A program made the translations under genes and the position numbers. The notes below the pieces were generated by a model, which was not told where the DNA came from, did no database searches, and saw only the letters and a program-made list of their open reading frames with translations. A stretch of DNA of 64,000 nucleotides from Flavobacterium lipolyticum (GTDB lineage: Bacteria > Bacteroidota > Bacteroidia > Flavobacteriales > Flavobacteriaceae): the NCBI RefSeq assembly GCF_020905335.1, contig NZ_JAJJMN010000001.1, forward strand, positions 3,844,001 through 3,908,000, written 5' to 3'. Position 1 is the first letter of the stretch. Every line of letters starts with the position of its first letter. Positions 9,191 through 17,409 of this stretch are shown here, piece by piece.

Positions 9191-9230
9191 AAAAAATCCG
9201 TTTTGAACAAAAGCTCAGAACGGATTTTTT
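9191..9230 (+). terminator. intrinsic terminator after the PAS gene
   Basis: AAAAAATCCGTT (9191-9202) pairs with AACGGATTTTTT (9219-9230), with further pairing of TGA and TCA inside, ending in a T-run. Confidence 0.7.
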
Positions 9231-9335
9231 ATGAGGTAAAATGTACGTCGATTGCTTTAAGAATCTTAAACCAGTTGCTTTGTTTGTTAGGTTTTACAGA
9301 AAGTTAAATGTGAAATGATCAAAATAAAAAAAGTC

Positions 9336-9343
9336 TATCTTTG
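9336..9343 (+). promoter_or_regulatory. -7 box (TATCTTTG) of the toxin-antitoxin pair
   Basis: Exact TAnnTTTG match 20 nt upstream of the ATG at 9363. It lies downstream of an in-frame TTG at 9315 and so argues against that earlier start. Confidence 0.5.
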
Positions 9344-9362
9344 TATTGTAAATGAAAGTATT

Positions 9363-9596
9363 ATGGAAGCAATTAGATTAGAGTTTCAACCGGAAATAAA
9401 AGAAAAAATATTAAAATTGTTAAGTTCGTTTTCTTCAGAGGAACTTAAAATAATTCCGGAAGATTCAGGATTTGAAGAGGATAAGAGGAAATTGAGAGAG
9501 AGAGCTGAAAAAATTGCAAACGGAACAGCACAATATAGCACGTTTGAAGAATTAGATGTTTTACTTGAAGAGACTATTAAAAAATATGAAAGTTAA
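9363..9596 (+). CDS. putative antitoxin of a RelE/ParE-type module
   Basis: Acidic protein of 77 aa (MEAIRLEFQPEIKEKILKLL...) of the short helical type found upstream of RelE/ParE toxins in Bacteroidota. The C-terminal segment AQYSTFEELDVLLEETIKKY would be the toxin-binding helix. The start is placed at 9363 because a -7 promoter box lies between it and the earlier in-frame TTG. The toxin gene overlaps its 3' end by 11 nt, the usual coupling in these modules. The family assignment rests mostly on that context. Confidence 0.65.
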   Translation: MEAIRLEFQPEIKEKILKLLSSFSSEELKIIPEDSGFEEDKRKLRERAEKIANGTAQYSTFEELDVLLEETIKKYES

Positions 9597-9867
9597 TTTA
9601 ACGATTGAGTTTAATTATGATTTGAATGATATCGTGCATTTTATTTCAAAAGATAAACCAATTGCAGCAAGAAATTTTAAAAATGAATTAGTAAAAAAGT
9701 TGAAGAAGGATTTGGTAAATCCTTTTCATTTTAAAAAATCTGTATATTTTGATGATGAAAATTTTAGAGATTATATTTTTAAAGGATACACTACAATCGT
9801 AAAAATTGACTCTAAGAATGAAATTGTTCATGTTATTGGTATTTTAAAGCATCGAGCACTATTTTAA
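9586..9867 (+). CDS. RelE/ParE family toxin
   Basis: Basic protein of 93 aa (MKVNLTIEFNYDLNDIVHFI...). The N-terminal helices, a Lys-rich middle and the C-terminal pattern YIFKGYTTIVKIDSKNEIVHVIGILKHRA match the RelE/ParE fold, in which the final beta-strand carries the HR-type motif. Family members cleave ribosome-bound mRNA or inhibit gyrase; which applies here is not decidable. The start ATG lies inside the antitoxin gene (11-nt overlap), so translation is coupled. Confidence 0.75.
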   Translation: MKVNLTIEFNYDLNDIVHFISKDKPIAARNFKNELVKKLKKDLVNPFHFKKSVYFDDENFRDYIFKGYTTIVKIDSKNEIVHVIGILKHRALF

Positions 9868-9896
9868 ATTAAGTTTGCAAAAAAAAATAAAATAAA

Positions 9897-10313
9897 ATGC
9901 CAAGAATTCTTTCTATAGACTACGGACAAAAACGTACCGGAATTGCGGTTACCGATGAAATGCAGATCATTGCTTCGGGTTTAACAACAATACCAACCAA
10001 TACCCTTATTGATTTTCTGAAAGATTATTTTGCAAAAGAAAAGGTCGAAGCCGTTTTAATTGGCGAGCCCAAACAAATGAATGGTCAGCCATCAGAGAGT
10101 GCTTCAGTTATTAAAGGATTTGTAACTCATTTTACCAATATTTTTCCTGATATGAAAGTAGTTCGTGTCGACGAACGTTTTACTTCGAAAATGGCCTTTC
10201 AAACGATGATCGATAGCGGACTCAGCAAGAAACAGCGCCAGAACAAAGGTTTGATCGATGAAATTTCGGCTACAATTATGCTTCAGGACTATCTTTCGTC
10301 AAAACGTTTTTAG
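9897..10313 (+). CDS. ruvX: RuvX/YqgF family pre-16S rRNA nuclease (Holliday-junction resolvase-like)
   Basis: RNase H-like fold protein of 138 aa acting in 16S rRNA 5' maturation in the cytosol. The first strand RILSIDYGQKRTGIAVTD carries the catalytic Asp, AVLIGEPKQMNGQPSE the second acidic site, VVRVDERFTS the third and KGLIDEISATIMLQDYL the last Asp. Length is standard. It stands 29 nt after the toxin gene. Confidence 0.92.
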   Translation: MPRILSIDYGQKRTGIAVTDEMQIIASGLTTIPTNTLIDFLKDYFAKEKVEAVLIGEPKQMNGQPSESASVIKGFVTHFTNIFPDMKVVRVDERFTSKMAFQTMIDSGLSKKQRQNKGLIDEISATIMLQDYLSSKRF

Positions 10314-10396
10314 CACCCAATCTTTTAGCTTTTTATTTTTTAGAAAAACATAACTTTTATCATGCAATTTTAGTTTTTTTTTGCAATTATAAAAAG

Positions 10397-10404
10397 TACC
10401 TTTG
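10397..10404 (+). promoter_or_regulatory. -7 box (TACCTTTG) of mqo
   Basis: Exact TAnnTTTG match. An in-frame TTG at 10402 lies inside this box, so translation should begin at the ATG at 10426, 22 nt downstream. Confidence 0.6.
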
Positions 10405-10425
10405 CACTTTAAAAATAATACTGTT

Positions 10426-11925
10426 ATGTCTGACAAAACAATACGTTCTAATAGTGAAGTAGTGCTTATTGGAGCGGGAATTATGAGTGCCACTCTTGGA
10501 GTAATTTTGAAAGAATTACAACCTGATATAAAAATTGAAATTTACGAAAGATTAGATGTTGCCGCCGCAGAAAGTTCAGATGCATGGAATAATGCAGGAA
10601 CAGGGCACTCTGCCTTTTGTGAATTAAATTACACTCCTGAAAAGGCTGACGGAAGTATTGATCCGAAAAAAGCGATAAGTATTGCTGAATCTTTTGAGAT
10701 TTCACGCCAGTTTTGGTCCTATTTAGTAGAACAGAAAAAGGTACCATCTCCTGATAATTTTATTAAAAGTGTTCCTCACATGAGTTTTGTTTGGGGAGAT
10801 AAAAATGTAGAGTATCTTAAAAAGAGATTTGAAGCATTACAAAACAACCCTATTTTTTCTCAAATGGAATTTAGTTCCGATTTTGAGCAGTTAAATAAAT
10901 GGATGCCGCTTGTTATGGAAGGCCGAGATGCTAACGAGAAACTGGCAGCTACTCATATGGAAATAGGTACCGATGTGAATTTTGGGGCCTTAACCAGAAG
11001 CATGTTCAATTATTTAGCGACACTTGATGGTGTTTCTTTACACTTTAATCATGAAGTTAAAAAACTAAAACAACGTGAAGATAAATCATGGCGTATCAAA
11101 ATCACCGATCTTGCTACCGGTGATGTGAGAAAAGCTTATACTAAGTTTGTATTTATTGGAGCGGGTGGAGGTTCATTGCCTTTATTAGAAAAAGCAAATG
11201 TACCGGAAGGAGATGGCTACGGAGGTTTTCCGGTAAGCGGTCAATGGTTAAAATGTACCAATCCGGAGGTAATTGCAAAACATCAGGCAAAAGTTTACGG
11301 AAAAGCAAGCGTTGGAGCACCTCCAATGTCTGTACCACATATTGATACCCGTGTAATTGATGGCGAAAAAGCACTGCTTTTCGGTCCGTTTGCCGGATTT
11401 TCAACACGTTTTTTGAAGAATGGTTCTTACTTAGATTTACCATTATCTATAAAACCGAACAACTTAATTCCAATGTTGTCAGCAGGATATCATAATATTC
11501 CTTTGACTAAATATTTGATTGAGCAGGTACGTCAGTCTCCTAAAGACAGAATGAAAGCATTACGCGAGTATTTGCCAACAGCACGTTCTAAAGACTGGAA
11601 ACTGGAAAGAGCCGGACAGCGTGTTCAGGTAATTAAAAAAGATGAAAACGGTGGTGGGGTTTTAGAGTTTGGTACCGAAGTAATTAGTACACACGACGGA
11701 AGCCTGGCAGTGTTATTGGGAGCTTCTCCTGGAGCGTCAACTGCAGTGGGTATTATGGTTGATTTGATCAGCAGATGTTTTGCCAATCAGGTGAAAACAC
11801 CGGAATGGCAGTCAAAAATGAAAACGATGATCCCTTCTTACGGTCAGACTTTAAATGATAAACCGGAACTTTTAGCCGAGCTCAGAAAACATACTTCTGA
11901 AGTTTTAAAACTAAAAAATAGTTAA
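10426..11925 (+). CDS. mqo: malate:quinone oxidoreductase
   Basis: FAD-dependent, membrane-peripheral enzyme that oxidises malate to oxaloacetate and passes electrons to the quinone pool. The 499 aa length fits. The N-terminal VVLIGAGIMSATLGVILKEL binds FAD, and SSDAWNNAGTGHSAFCELNYT is a strong Mqo signature. The C-terminal GASPGASTAVGIM is also typical. It is transcribed alone and followed by a convergent terminator shared with the FUSC gene. Confidence 0.95.
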   Translation: MSDKTIRSNSEVVLIGAGIMSATLGVILKELQPDIKIEIYERLDVAAAESSDAWNNAGTGHSAFCELNYTPEKADGSIDPKKAISIAESFEISRQFWSYLVEQKKVPSPDNFIKSVPHMSFVWGDKNVEYLKKRFEALQNNPIFSQMEFSSDFEQLNKWMPLVMEGRDANEKLAATHMEIGTDVNFGALTRSMFNYLATLDGVSLHFNHEVKKLKQREDKSWRIKITDLATGDVRKAYTKFVFIGAGGGSLPLLEKANVPEGDGYGGFPVSGQWLKCTNPEVIAKHQAKVYGKASVGAPPMSVPHIDTRVIDGEKALLFGPFAGFSTRFLKNGSYLDLPLSIKPNNLIPMLSAGYHNIPLTKYLIEQVRQSPKDRMKALREYLPTARSKDWKLERAGQRVQVIKKDENGGGVLEFGTEVISTHDGSLAVLLGASPGASTAVGIMVDLISRCFANQVKTPEWQSKMKTMIPSYGQTLNDKPELLAELRKHTSEVLKLKNS

Positions 11926-11945
11926 ACTCAGATCCTAGAATAAAT

Positions 11946-11977
11946 AACAAATCCAGATGAATTAATCTGGATTTGTT
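11946..11977. terminator. convergent terminator between mqo and the FUSC gene
   Basis: A 13-bp stem AACAAATCCAGAT / ATCTGGATTTGTT with a 6-nt loop. The stop codon of the minus-strand FUSC gene (11962-11964) sits in the loop, so the hairpin overlaps that coding end. Confidence 0.7.
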
Positions 11978-14184
11978 GCTTTAAATTCCTTTGTAATTTT
12001 TAGAATCTTCTCAGCCAGATTGCTCATCCAGATCAATTGCTCGATTACCATTTGAGCTTCCTGCATTTTGGCTTGTCGGGTTTCCTTGTCCAGATCATCA
12101 TCTGCGGCCAAACGTTTAAAATTAACACGTTTGAGTTCTTCAAATTGTAAGGTCACGTCTTCCTTATCAAAATAAGTGTCATTTATGATCTTTTCATTTC
12201 TTAAAACAGCAATGGCGTGATCCAGATTGGAAAGAATTGTTTTAATGATGTAATTAAAAGATTCCGAAGCAGAAGTAGTCTGATGCGATTGTATGTAAGT
12301 TGATAACGAGGCCAACGCTGATAATATAGAATGATTTAATACCACCAGTTTATTAACCAATGGAAGTGTTTTTTGCTTCGATTTAGGCTCCTGCATCATT
12401 CGCTGGAAGGAAGTCATAAGGTTACCAACCTCAACAAAAGCGTTTTTTCTGGATAATCGGTATGAAGTAGGAACTTCGCCTTTTTTATTGTAGAAATCGG
12501 CAATCTCCTTCAGGTAATTTCGATTGGCCCGAATCGAATTTTCAATATGTATTGGAGTATTGATAAATTCCCAGGCTGGCCATAAAAACTGATTGGCTAA
12601 AAATGCTAAAATGGCTCCCGCAAGAGAATCGAGAATTCTAAATTGAATTACCTCGACCACATTTGGAGCTAAAATTCCATAAATAAAAACCACGTACATC
12701 GTAACAAATGTTGCGCTTATCTTGTAATTAATTTGCGTAAACGAAATACCAAGAAGCATACAAACAATAGAGAATATACTCAATACAACGTGATTTTGGA
12801 CCAAAGAAACGATTCCGAATGCTAACAATCCTCCTAAAATAGTACCGAAAATTCGGTTATAGGAGCGCTCTTTCGTTAAGCCGTAACCCGGGCGCATGAT
12901 CACCACAATGGTCAGTAAAATCCAGTACACATTTTGAAACGGAAGAAATTTTCCAATCACAAAACCAATTAAAATAGTTGTAGTCAATCGTATGGAATGC
13001 CTGAAAATAGAAGAAGAGTAGGATAAATTCTCAATCAAAGTGCGTAATGGATAATATTGAGGCGTTAGGAACTTCTCCAGTTCTTTATCTTTATCCTTTA
13101 ATTTATAAGATTGCATCGCAAGTGAAAAAGCACGCTGGATGGTTTTGATTTTTCCCACCTGATTTTTAGCGTACTTCAGCATATTGGTCAACATCAGCAC
13201 GCCTTCGGCAGCTTCTTCTTTGCCTAAAGTTTTTTCATAGTCAAAAATGGCAAACTCCAGAGCATCAAGTTCATTCTTTAAATCATTCTTGTCAACATAT
13301 ACACTGATGTTGTGTACATTTTTAGACAGTTTTTTTAAGGTAGAGGCTAATTTATAAGCTACATTTTGATAGGTTCGCAGTACATCCGGATGCGCGGAAA
13401 ATTTTTCATGAATTTTGTTATGGTCGAATGAGGTGTACAAAGCCAGTTCCTGAATTTCTACCAAAGTGATAAAAACCAGTAACATTTTTCGATTTTGACT
13501 GGTAGCCCCCGAAGTATTTTGATTGCCAATAAGCATTTTTCTCAAATCCTCATGAATCAGGTTGAGTTCGACCTGAACGCTTAATTGTTTTTCGATGATG
13601 GCTGTTCGGTTGGCTTCGGGACTCCACAAATCCCCTCTGAGTTTTAAATATTTGGCCGTTAGTTTTATGCCTTCAGCAATTTGAAGTTCAACATATTTGT
13701 ACGGCTGTACAAAGTGGAAAACAAGTGATACAATCAGATATAAAATTCCACCGATAAAAATAAAACCCGAATACTCAAAAGCCTCCCAGCCTTCATGCAA
13801 ATGACCAAACGATAAGGAAATCGACAACAAAGCAGAAAACGAAACCAGAGTAGCACGCTGACCATATACTGAAATCATTGAACATAAGAACAGTAAAAAG
13901 CCTAAAAAAGGATAAAACAAAAAGGGATACGGATAAGCAAGATTTACCAGTAAGTTTACTCCCGAAACGATAAAGGAAGCCACTATAAGTCCTTTTATCT
14001 TATGGCTTAAAGAACTCGGAATATCACTGGGATGGGTATAAAAAGCCCCCAAAGCGATAGTAAAACCGATTTCGAAGTGTCCGAGAAAGTTCAAAATTAA
14101 GACAGGAACAACCGAAGCAATAGTTACTTTTGAGGCATTTAAAAAAGAAGTACTGTTGGTAAATTTCGAGATACGATCAAACAT
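11962..14184 (-). CDS. FUSC-family (YccS/YhfK-like) inner membrane protein
   Basis: Protein of 740 aa with two blocks of predicted membrane helices: the N-terminal block about residues 15-165 and a second about 400-535. Soluble helical domains lie between them and at the C-terminus. This is the FUSC layout, related to aromatic-acid/fusaric-acid exporters such as AaeB and YccS. The second block contains VYWILLTIVVIMRPGYGLTKERSYNRIFGTILGG, the conserved FUSC motif region. The start MFDRISKF at 14184 is chosen because a -7 box lies just upstream; a longer frame reaches 14277 but would begin upstream of the promoter. The substrate is unknown. Confidence 0.82.
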   Translation of the reverse strand: MFDRISKFTNSTSFLNASKVTIASVVPVLILNFLGHFEIGFTIALGAFYTHPSDIPSSLSHKIKGLIVASFIVSGVNLLVNLAYPYPFLFYPFLGFLLFLCSMISVYGQRATLVSFSALLSISLSFGHLHEGWEAFEYSGFIFIGGILYLIVSLVFHFVQPYKYVELQIAEGIKLTAKYLKLRGDLWSPEANRTAIIEKQLSVQVELNLIHEDLRKMLIGNQNTSGATSQNRKMLLVFITLVEIQELALYTSFDHNKIHEKFSAHPDVLRTYQNVAYKLASTLKKLSKNVHNISVYVDKNDLKNELDALEFAIFDYEKTLGKEEAAEGVLMLTNMLKYAKNQVGKIKTIQRAFSLAMQSYKLKDKDKELEKFLTPQYYPLRTLIENLSYSSSIFRHSIRLTTTILIGFVIGKFLPFQNVYWILLTIVVIMRPGYGLTKERSYNRIFGTILGGLLAFGIVSLVQNHVVLSIFSIVCMLLGISFTQINYKISATFVTMYVVFIYGILAPNVVEVIQFRILDSLAGAILAFLANQFLWPAWEFINTPIHIENSIRANRNYLKEIADFYNKKGEVPTSYRLSRKNAFVEVGNLMTSFQRMMQEPKSKQKTLPLVNKLVVLNHSILSALASLSTYIQSHQTTSASESFNYIIKTILSNLDHAIAVLRNEKIINDTYFDKEDVTLQFEELKRVNFKRLAADDDLDKETRQAKMQEAQMVIEQLIWMSNLAEKILKITKEFKATNPD

Positions 14185-14201
14185 ATATGGAGGTTTACAA
14201 A

Positions 14202-14209
14202 CAAAGGTA
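14202..14209 (-). promoter_or_regulatory. -7 box (TACCTTTG) of the FUSC gene
   Basis: Exact TAnnTTTG match on the minus strand 18 nt before the ATG at 14184. It decides the start. Confidence 0.55.
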
Positions 14210-14314
14210 AGAATTGTACGAATTAATTTGGCATAATTATGGATGAGTTTTTGGCGAGATTGCAAAAAATGACACATAATAGCCCTTTCGAATTATTCAT
14301 TGACTATTTTTTAC

Positions 14315-14322
14315 TATTTTTG
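14315..14322 (+). promoter_or_regulatory. -7 box (TATTTTTG) of def
   Basis: Exact TAnnTTTG match 65 nt before the def ATG. The leader contains an inverted repeat CTGAATT...AATTCAG just after the box. Confidence 0.45.
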
Positions 14323-14386
14323 CCAGCTGAATTAAGAGAATTAAATTCAGTGTTTTTTCAGTAGATAATACATTAAAATATTACAA

Positions 14387-14977
14387 ATGATTTTACCAAT
14401 TGTAGGATATGGTGATCCTGTTTTAAGAAAAGTGGGTGAGGCAATTACGCCAGATTATCCAAACCTAAAAGAAACAATAGCTAACATGTATGAAACCATG
14501 TACAACGCTTTAGGGGTTGGACTTGCTGCGCCTCAGGTAGGAGTGCCTATTCGTTTGTTTGTTATTGATACAACTCCTTTTAGTGATGATGAGGATCTTT
14601 CTTCAAGTGAGCAGGAAGATTTAAAAGGTTTCAAAAAAACTTTTATCAATGCTAAGATTTTGAAAGAAGAAGGTGAGGAGTGGAGTTTTAATGAAGGTTG
14701 TTTGAGTATTCCGGACGTTCGCGAAGATGTTTACAGAAAGCCTACCGTTACAATTGAATATTGTGAGGAAGATTTCGTAATGAAAACCGAAGTTTTTGAC
14801 GGGTTGGTAGCCAGAGTAATTCAGCACGAATACGATCATATTGAAGGAGTTTTGTTTACAGATAAAATCTCTTCTCTAAAGAAACGTCTGATCCAGAAAA
14901 AATTAAAAAACATTACAGAAGGCAAAACATTTCAGGAATACAGAATGAAATTTTTTGCTGCAAAAAAAGGAAGATAG
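14387..14977 (+). CDS. def: peptide deformylase
   Basis: Removes the formyl group from nascent N-terminal methionine in the cytosol. All three motifs are present in 196 aa: GLAAPQVG (about residue 45), EGCLSIP with the metal Cys (about 105) and QHEYDH with the HExxH-type metal site (about 145). A slightly longer acidic insert (SDDEDLSSSEQED) follows motif 1, as in Bacteroidota enzymes. It is followed by the DUF5606 gene on the same strand. Confidence 0.96.
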   Translation: MILPIVGYGDPVLRKVGEAITPDYPNLKETIANMYETMYNALGVGLAAPQVGVPIRLFVIDTTPFSDDEDLSSSEQEDLKGFKKTFINAKILKEEGEEWSFNEGCLSIPDVREDVYRKPTVTIEYCEEDFVMKTEVFDGLVARVIQHEYDHIEGVLFTDKISSLKKRLIQKKLKNITEGKTFQEYRMKFFAAKKGR

Positions 14978-15047
14978 TATTCTAAAGTATGAATTTAGAA
15001 TCAAAGAAATATAATAAATCAAATTCTTAATACTAATTTTAATAAAC

Positions 15048-15533
15048 ATGAATTTAGAGAAAATTTTAGCCATTTCTGGGAAACCAGGTTTATATGTATT
15101 GAAAGTGCAAACTCGTACAGGTTTTGTGGCAGAATCATTAGCAGATGGAAAAAAAATCACAGTAAACTTAAAAAGTAATGTAAGTTTATTATCAGAGATT
15201 TCAATTTATACTTACGAAGGCGAAAAACCATTAACAGAAGTAATGCAGCGCATTGCAACTAAAGAAAATAAAGGGCAGGCTATTTCGCACAAAGAAGACA
15301 ATGCTACATTATTGGCTTATTTTAAAGAAATTTTACCTGAATATGACGAAGAGAGAGTTTATCCTTCAGATATTAAAAAAGTATTAAACTGGTACAACAC
15401 TCTTCAGTCTAAAGGTTTGGTAACAGATTTAGCTCCTGCTCCTGTTGAAGCTCAAGAAGAAGCTCCGGTTGCTGAAGAAAAACCAAAAAAAGCTCCTGCT
15501 GCTAAAAAAGCAAAAGCTAAAAAAGAAGAATAG
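15048..15533 (+). CDS. DUF5606 domain protein
   Basis: Protein of 161 aa found widely in Flavobacteriia, function unknown. Residues 1-125 form the conserved domain (MNLEKILAISGKPGLYVLKV..., then VYPSDIKKVLNWYNTLQSKG). The last 35 residues are a low-complexity Ala/Pro/Glu/Lys tail ending in repeated KKAKAKKEE, which suggests nucleic-acid or ribosome contact. It lies between def and mazG. Confidence 0.8.
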   Translation: MNLEKILAISGKPGLYVLKVQTRTGFVAESLADGKKITVNLKSNVSLLSEISIYTYEGEKPLTEVMQRIATKENKGQAISHKEDNATLLAYFKEILPEYDEERVYPSDIKKVLNWYNTLQSKGLVTDLAPAPVEAQEEAPVAEEKPKKAPAAKKAKAKKEE

Positions 15534-15551
15534 TAGTTCACAGCATTCTTT

Positions 15552-15660
15552 TAAGGTTCTAAGGCACTAAGTTTCGAAGTGACTAAGTTCGTTTTAGATT
15601 GTTAAAAAATGGTTAGGCTCAGCATCTTAGAACTTCAGAATCTTAGAAGCTCAGAACCTA
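15552..15660. repeat. intergenic imperfect inverted repeat (AAGGTTCTnAG / CTnAGAACCT family)
   Basis: Between the DUF5606 gene and mazG. AAGGTTCTAAGGCACTAAG on the left mirrors CTTAGAAGCTCAGAACCT on the right, with further CTTAGAAC words between. The same words occur at 36366-36500, so this is a dispersed repeat family. Confidence 0.6.
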
Positions 15661-15754
15661 AATACTTCAAAATATATTAATCCTGTTGAGATGTTTTCTT
15701 GACAGGATTTTTTACTTTTACACCAATCGTTACAACCCGGATAAAATTTCAAAA

Positions 15755-16525
15755 ATGAGCAAAGAACTTCAACTTAAGGCCTTCGAAAGATTATTAATTA
15801 TTATGGATGAACTTCGTGAGCAATGCCCGTGGGATAAAAAACAAACTTTGCAAACACTTAGGCATCTTACCATTGAAGAAACCTATGAGCTGGGTGACGC
15901 TATTTTAGACAATGATTTAAATGAAGTAAAAAAAGAACTGGGTGATTTGCTGTTGCATATTGTTTTTTATGCGAAAATAGGCTCTGAAACCAACGATTTT
16001 GACATGGCAGATGTGTGTAACGAAATCTGTGATAAACTCATTCATCGTCATCCTCATATCTACAGTGATACCAAAGTCAAAGACGAAGAAGAAGTAAAAC
16101 AAAACTGGGAAAAGTTAAAGCTGAAAGAAGGTAAAAAATCAGTTTTAGAAGGAGTTCCGAGAAGTTTGCCGGCATTAGTAAAAGCCAGTCGAATTCAGGA
16201 TAAAGTAAAAGGAGTTGGTTTTGACTGGGAAGAACCGCATCAGGTTTGGGACAAAGTACAGGAAGAACTGGAAGAATTGCAAGTTGAAGTAAAAGCAGGC
16301 GATCAGGACAAAATAGAGGCCGAATTTGGAGATGTTTTATTCTCTATGATCAATTACGCCCGTTTTTTAAATGTAAATCCCGAAGATGCTTTGGAGCGTA
16401 CCAATAAAAAATTTATCAGTCGTTTTCAGTATCTGGAAAGCAAAGCAGCTGAGATGGGAAAACCTTTGATGGATATGACGTTGGCCGAAATGGATGTTTT
16501 TTGGAACGAAGCTAAAAAGCAGTAA
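15755..16525 (+). CDS. mazG: nucleoside triphosphate pyrophosphohydrolase
   Basis: Hydrolyses NTPs or dNTPs to NMP and pyrophosphate; house-cleaning enzyme of the cytosol. The protein of 256 aa holds two MazG domains. The first has REQCPWDKKQTLQTLRHLTI and EETYELGDAI...KKELGDLLLH (ExxE...ExxD metal site), the second EELEELQVEV...EAEFGDVLFS. The ATG at 15755 is used; an upstream in-frame ATG at 15686 adds a 23-residue stretch that does not fit the family. It is convergent with the Crp/Fnr gene, whose stop codon starts at the next base. Confidence 0.92.
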   Translation: MSKELQLKAFERLLIIMDELREQCPWDKKQTLQTLRHLTIEETYELGDAILDNDLNEVKKELGDLLLHIVFYAKIGSETNDFDMADVCNEICDKLIHRHPHIYSDTKVKDEEEVKQNWEKLKLKEGKKSVLEGVPRSLPALVKASRIQDKVKGVGFDWEEPHQVWDKVQEELEELQVEVKAGDQDKIEAEFGDVLFSMINYARFLNVNPEDALERTNKKFISRFQYLESKAAEMGKPLMDMTLAEMDVFWNEAKKQ

Positions 16526-17206
16526 TTATTCTGCCAGCTTTTTTAAGGCTTTGATGTCCTTAAGTTTGATTTTTTTACCTACTAATTCAATTAAATTTAG
16601 TTTGTTAAAATCGGATAACAATCGGATACAGCTTTCTGTGGCCGTACCTATGATACCTGCCAGTTCTTCTCTTGTAAGCTGAACTTTCAGGGTATTGTCC
16701 GCATTCTCACCAAAATCGTCATGCAACTGCAGCAAAGTTTCGGCTAAACGCTGTTTCACCGTTTTTTGTACCAATGCAATTTTATCGTTTTCAGATTCTT
16801 TTAAATCCTCACAAACCGACTGCATTAAATTCATAGAGAACTGATTGTTGTTATTGAAAAAGTGAAGAATTTCGGCTTTCGGAATAAAACATACTTCCAT
16901 ATCAGCAACGGCTTTGGCTGTTAAGTTAGCAGGTTCATTGCTGATCATAGAACGCTGACCTAAAAGTTCTCCTGATTTTACCAGTTTTACAATTTGATCT
17001 TTTCCGTTGGCACTTAATTTAGAGAGTTTTCCAACACCGTCTTTTACACAATAAACTCCATTCGTAACTTCACCTTCTTCAAAAAGCGCATCCCCTTTTT
17101 TTATCGTGTAAGTTGTTTTGCTATTCGCCAGTTTCACAACTTCGTCTTTATTGAGTGCTTTTAGAGAAGAAAGCTGTCTTACGATACATTGGTCACATTT
17201 ATTCAT
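16526..17206 (-). CDS. Crp/Fnr family transcription regulator
   Basis: Protein of 226 aa. Residues about 20-135 form a cyclic-nucleotide-binding-type domain (KKGDALFEEGEVTNGVYCVKDG), a long dimer helix follows, then a winged helix-turn-helix (LTREELAGIIGTATESCIRLL). The recognition helix keeps the Glu and Arg of the FNR motif. The N-terminus has a C-x2-C pair (residues 4 and 7) and two more Cys, so an Fe-S or redox role is possible but unproven. It lies next to the cco genes, whose promoters share a palindromic operator, and is the best candidate to bind it. The start is the ATG at 17206. Confidence 0.87.
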   Translation of the reverse strand: MNKCDQCIVRQLSSLKALNKDEVVKLANSKTTYTIKKGDALFEEGEVTNGVYCVKDGVGKLSKLSANGKDQIVKLVKSGELLGQRSMISNEPANLTAKAVADMEVCFIPKAEILHFFNNNNQFSMNLMQSVCEDLKESENDKIALVQKTVKQRLAETLLQLHDDFGENADNTLKVQLTREELAGIIGTATESCIRLLSDFNKLNLIELVGKKIKLKDIKALKKLAE

Positions 17207-17223
17207 AGCAAAAATATTTATTA

Positions 17224-17231
17224 CAAAATTA
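17224..17231 (-). promoter_or_regulatory. -7 box (TAATTTTG) of the Crp/Fnr gene
   Basis: Exact TAnnTTTG match on the minus strand 18 nt before the ATG. Confidence 0.5.
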
Positions 17232-17341
17232 ACCAATATTCGCTTTCGCAGCTAGTGTTCGGGCTGAAAAAAAACATAAAAAATCTGACAACGCTATTTG
17301 AAGGATTTATTTCATTAAATTAGAAACGGATTTCTTTGTAG

Positions 17342-17357
17342 TATGATAAATGTCATA
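17342..17357 (+). promoter_or_regulatory. Crp/Fnr-type operator before ccoI
   Basis: TATGATAAATGTCATA, with half-sites ATGA and TCAT separated by 6 nt. Its centre lies 37.5 nt before the end of a near-consensus -7 box AATATTTG (17380-17387), the place of a class II activator site. Two further copies are at 19850-19865 and 28289-28304. Confidence 0.7.
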
Positions 17358-17409
17358 TTTAAAGTCACCTCTTATTTTGAATATTTGTGGTATCAAAAAA
17401 AAACAAATT

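Noticed and set aside
10481..10747. 88-aa minus-strand frame inside mqo
   Set aside because: Shadow of the strongly conserved mqo coding sequence.
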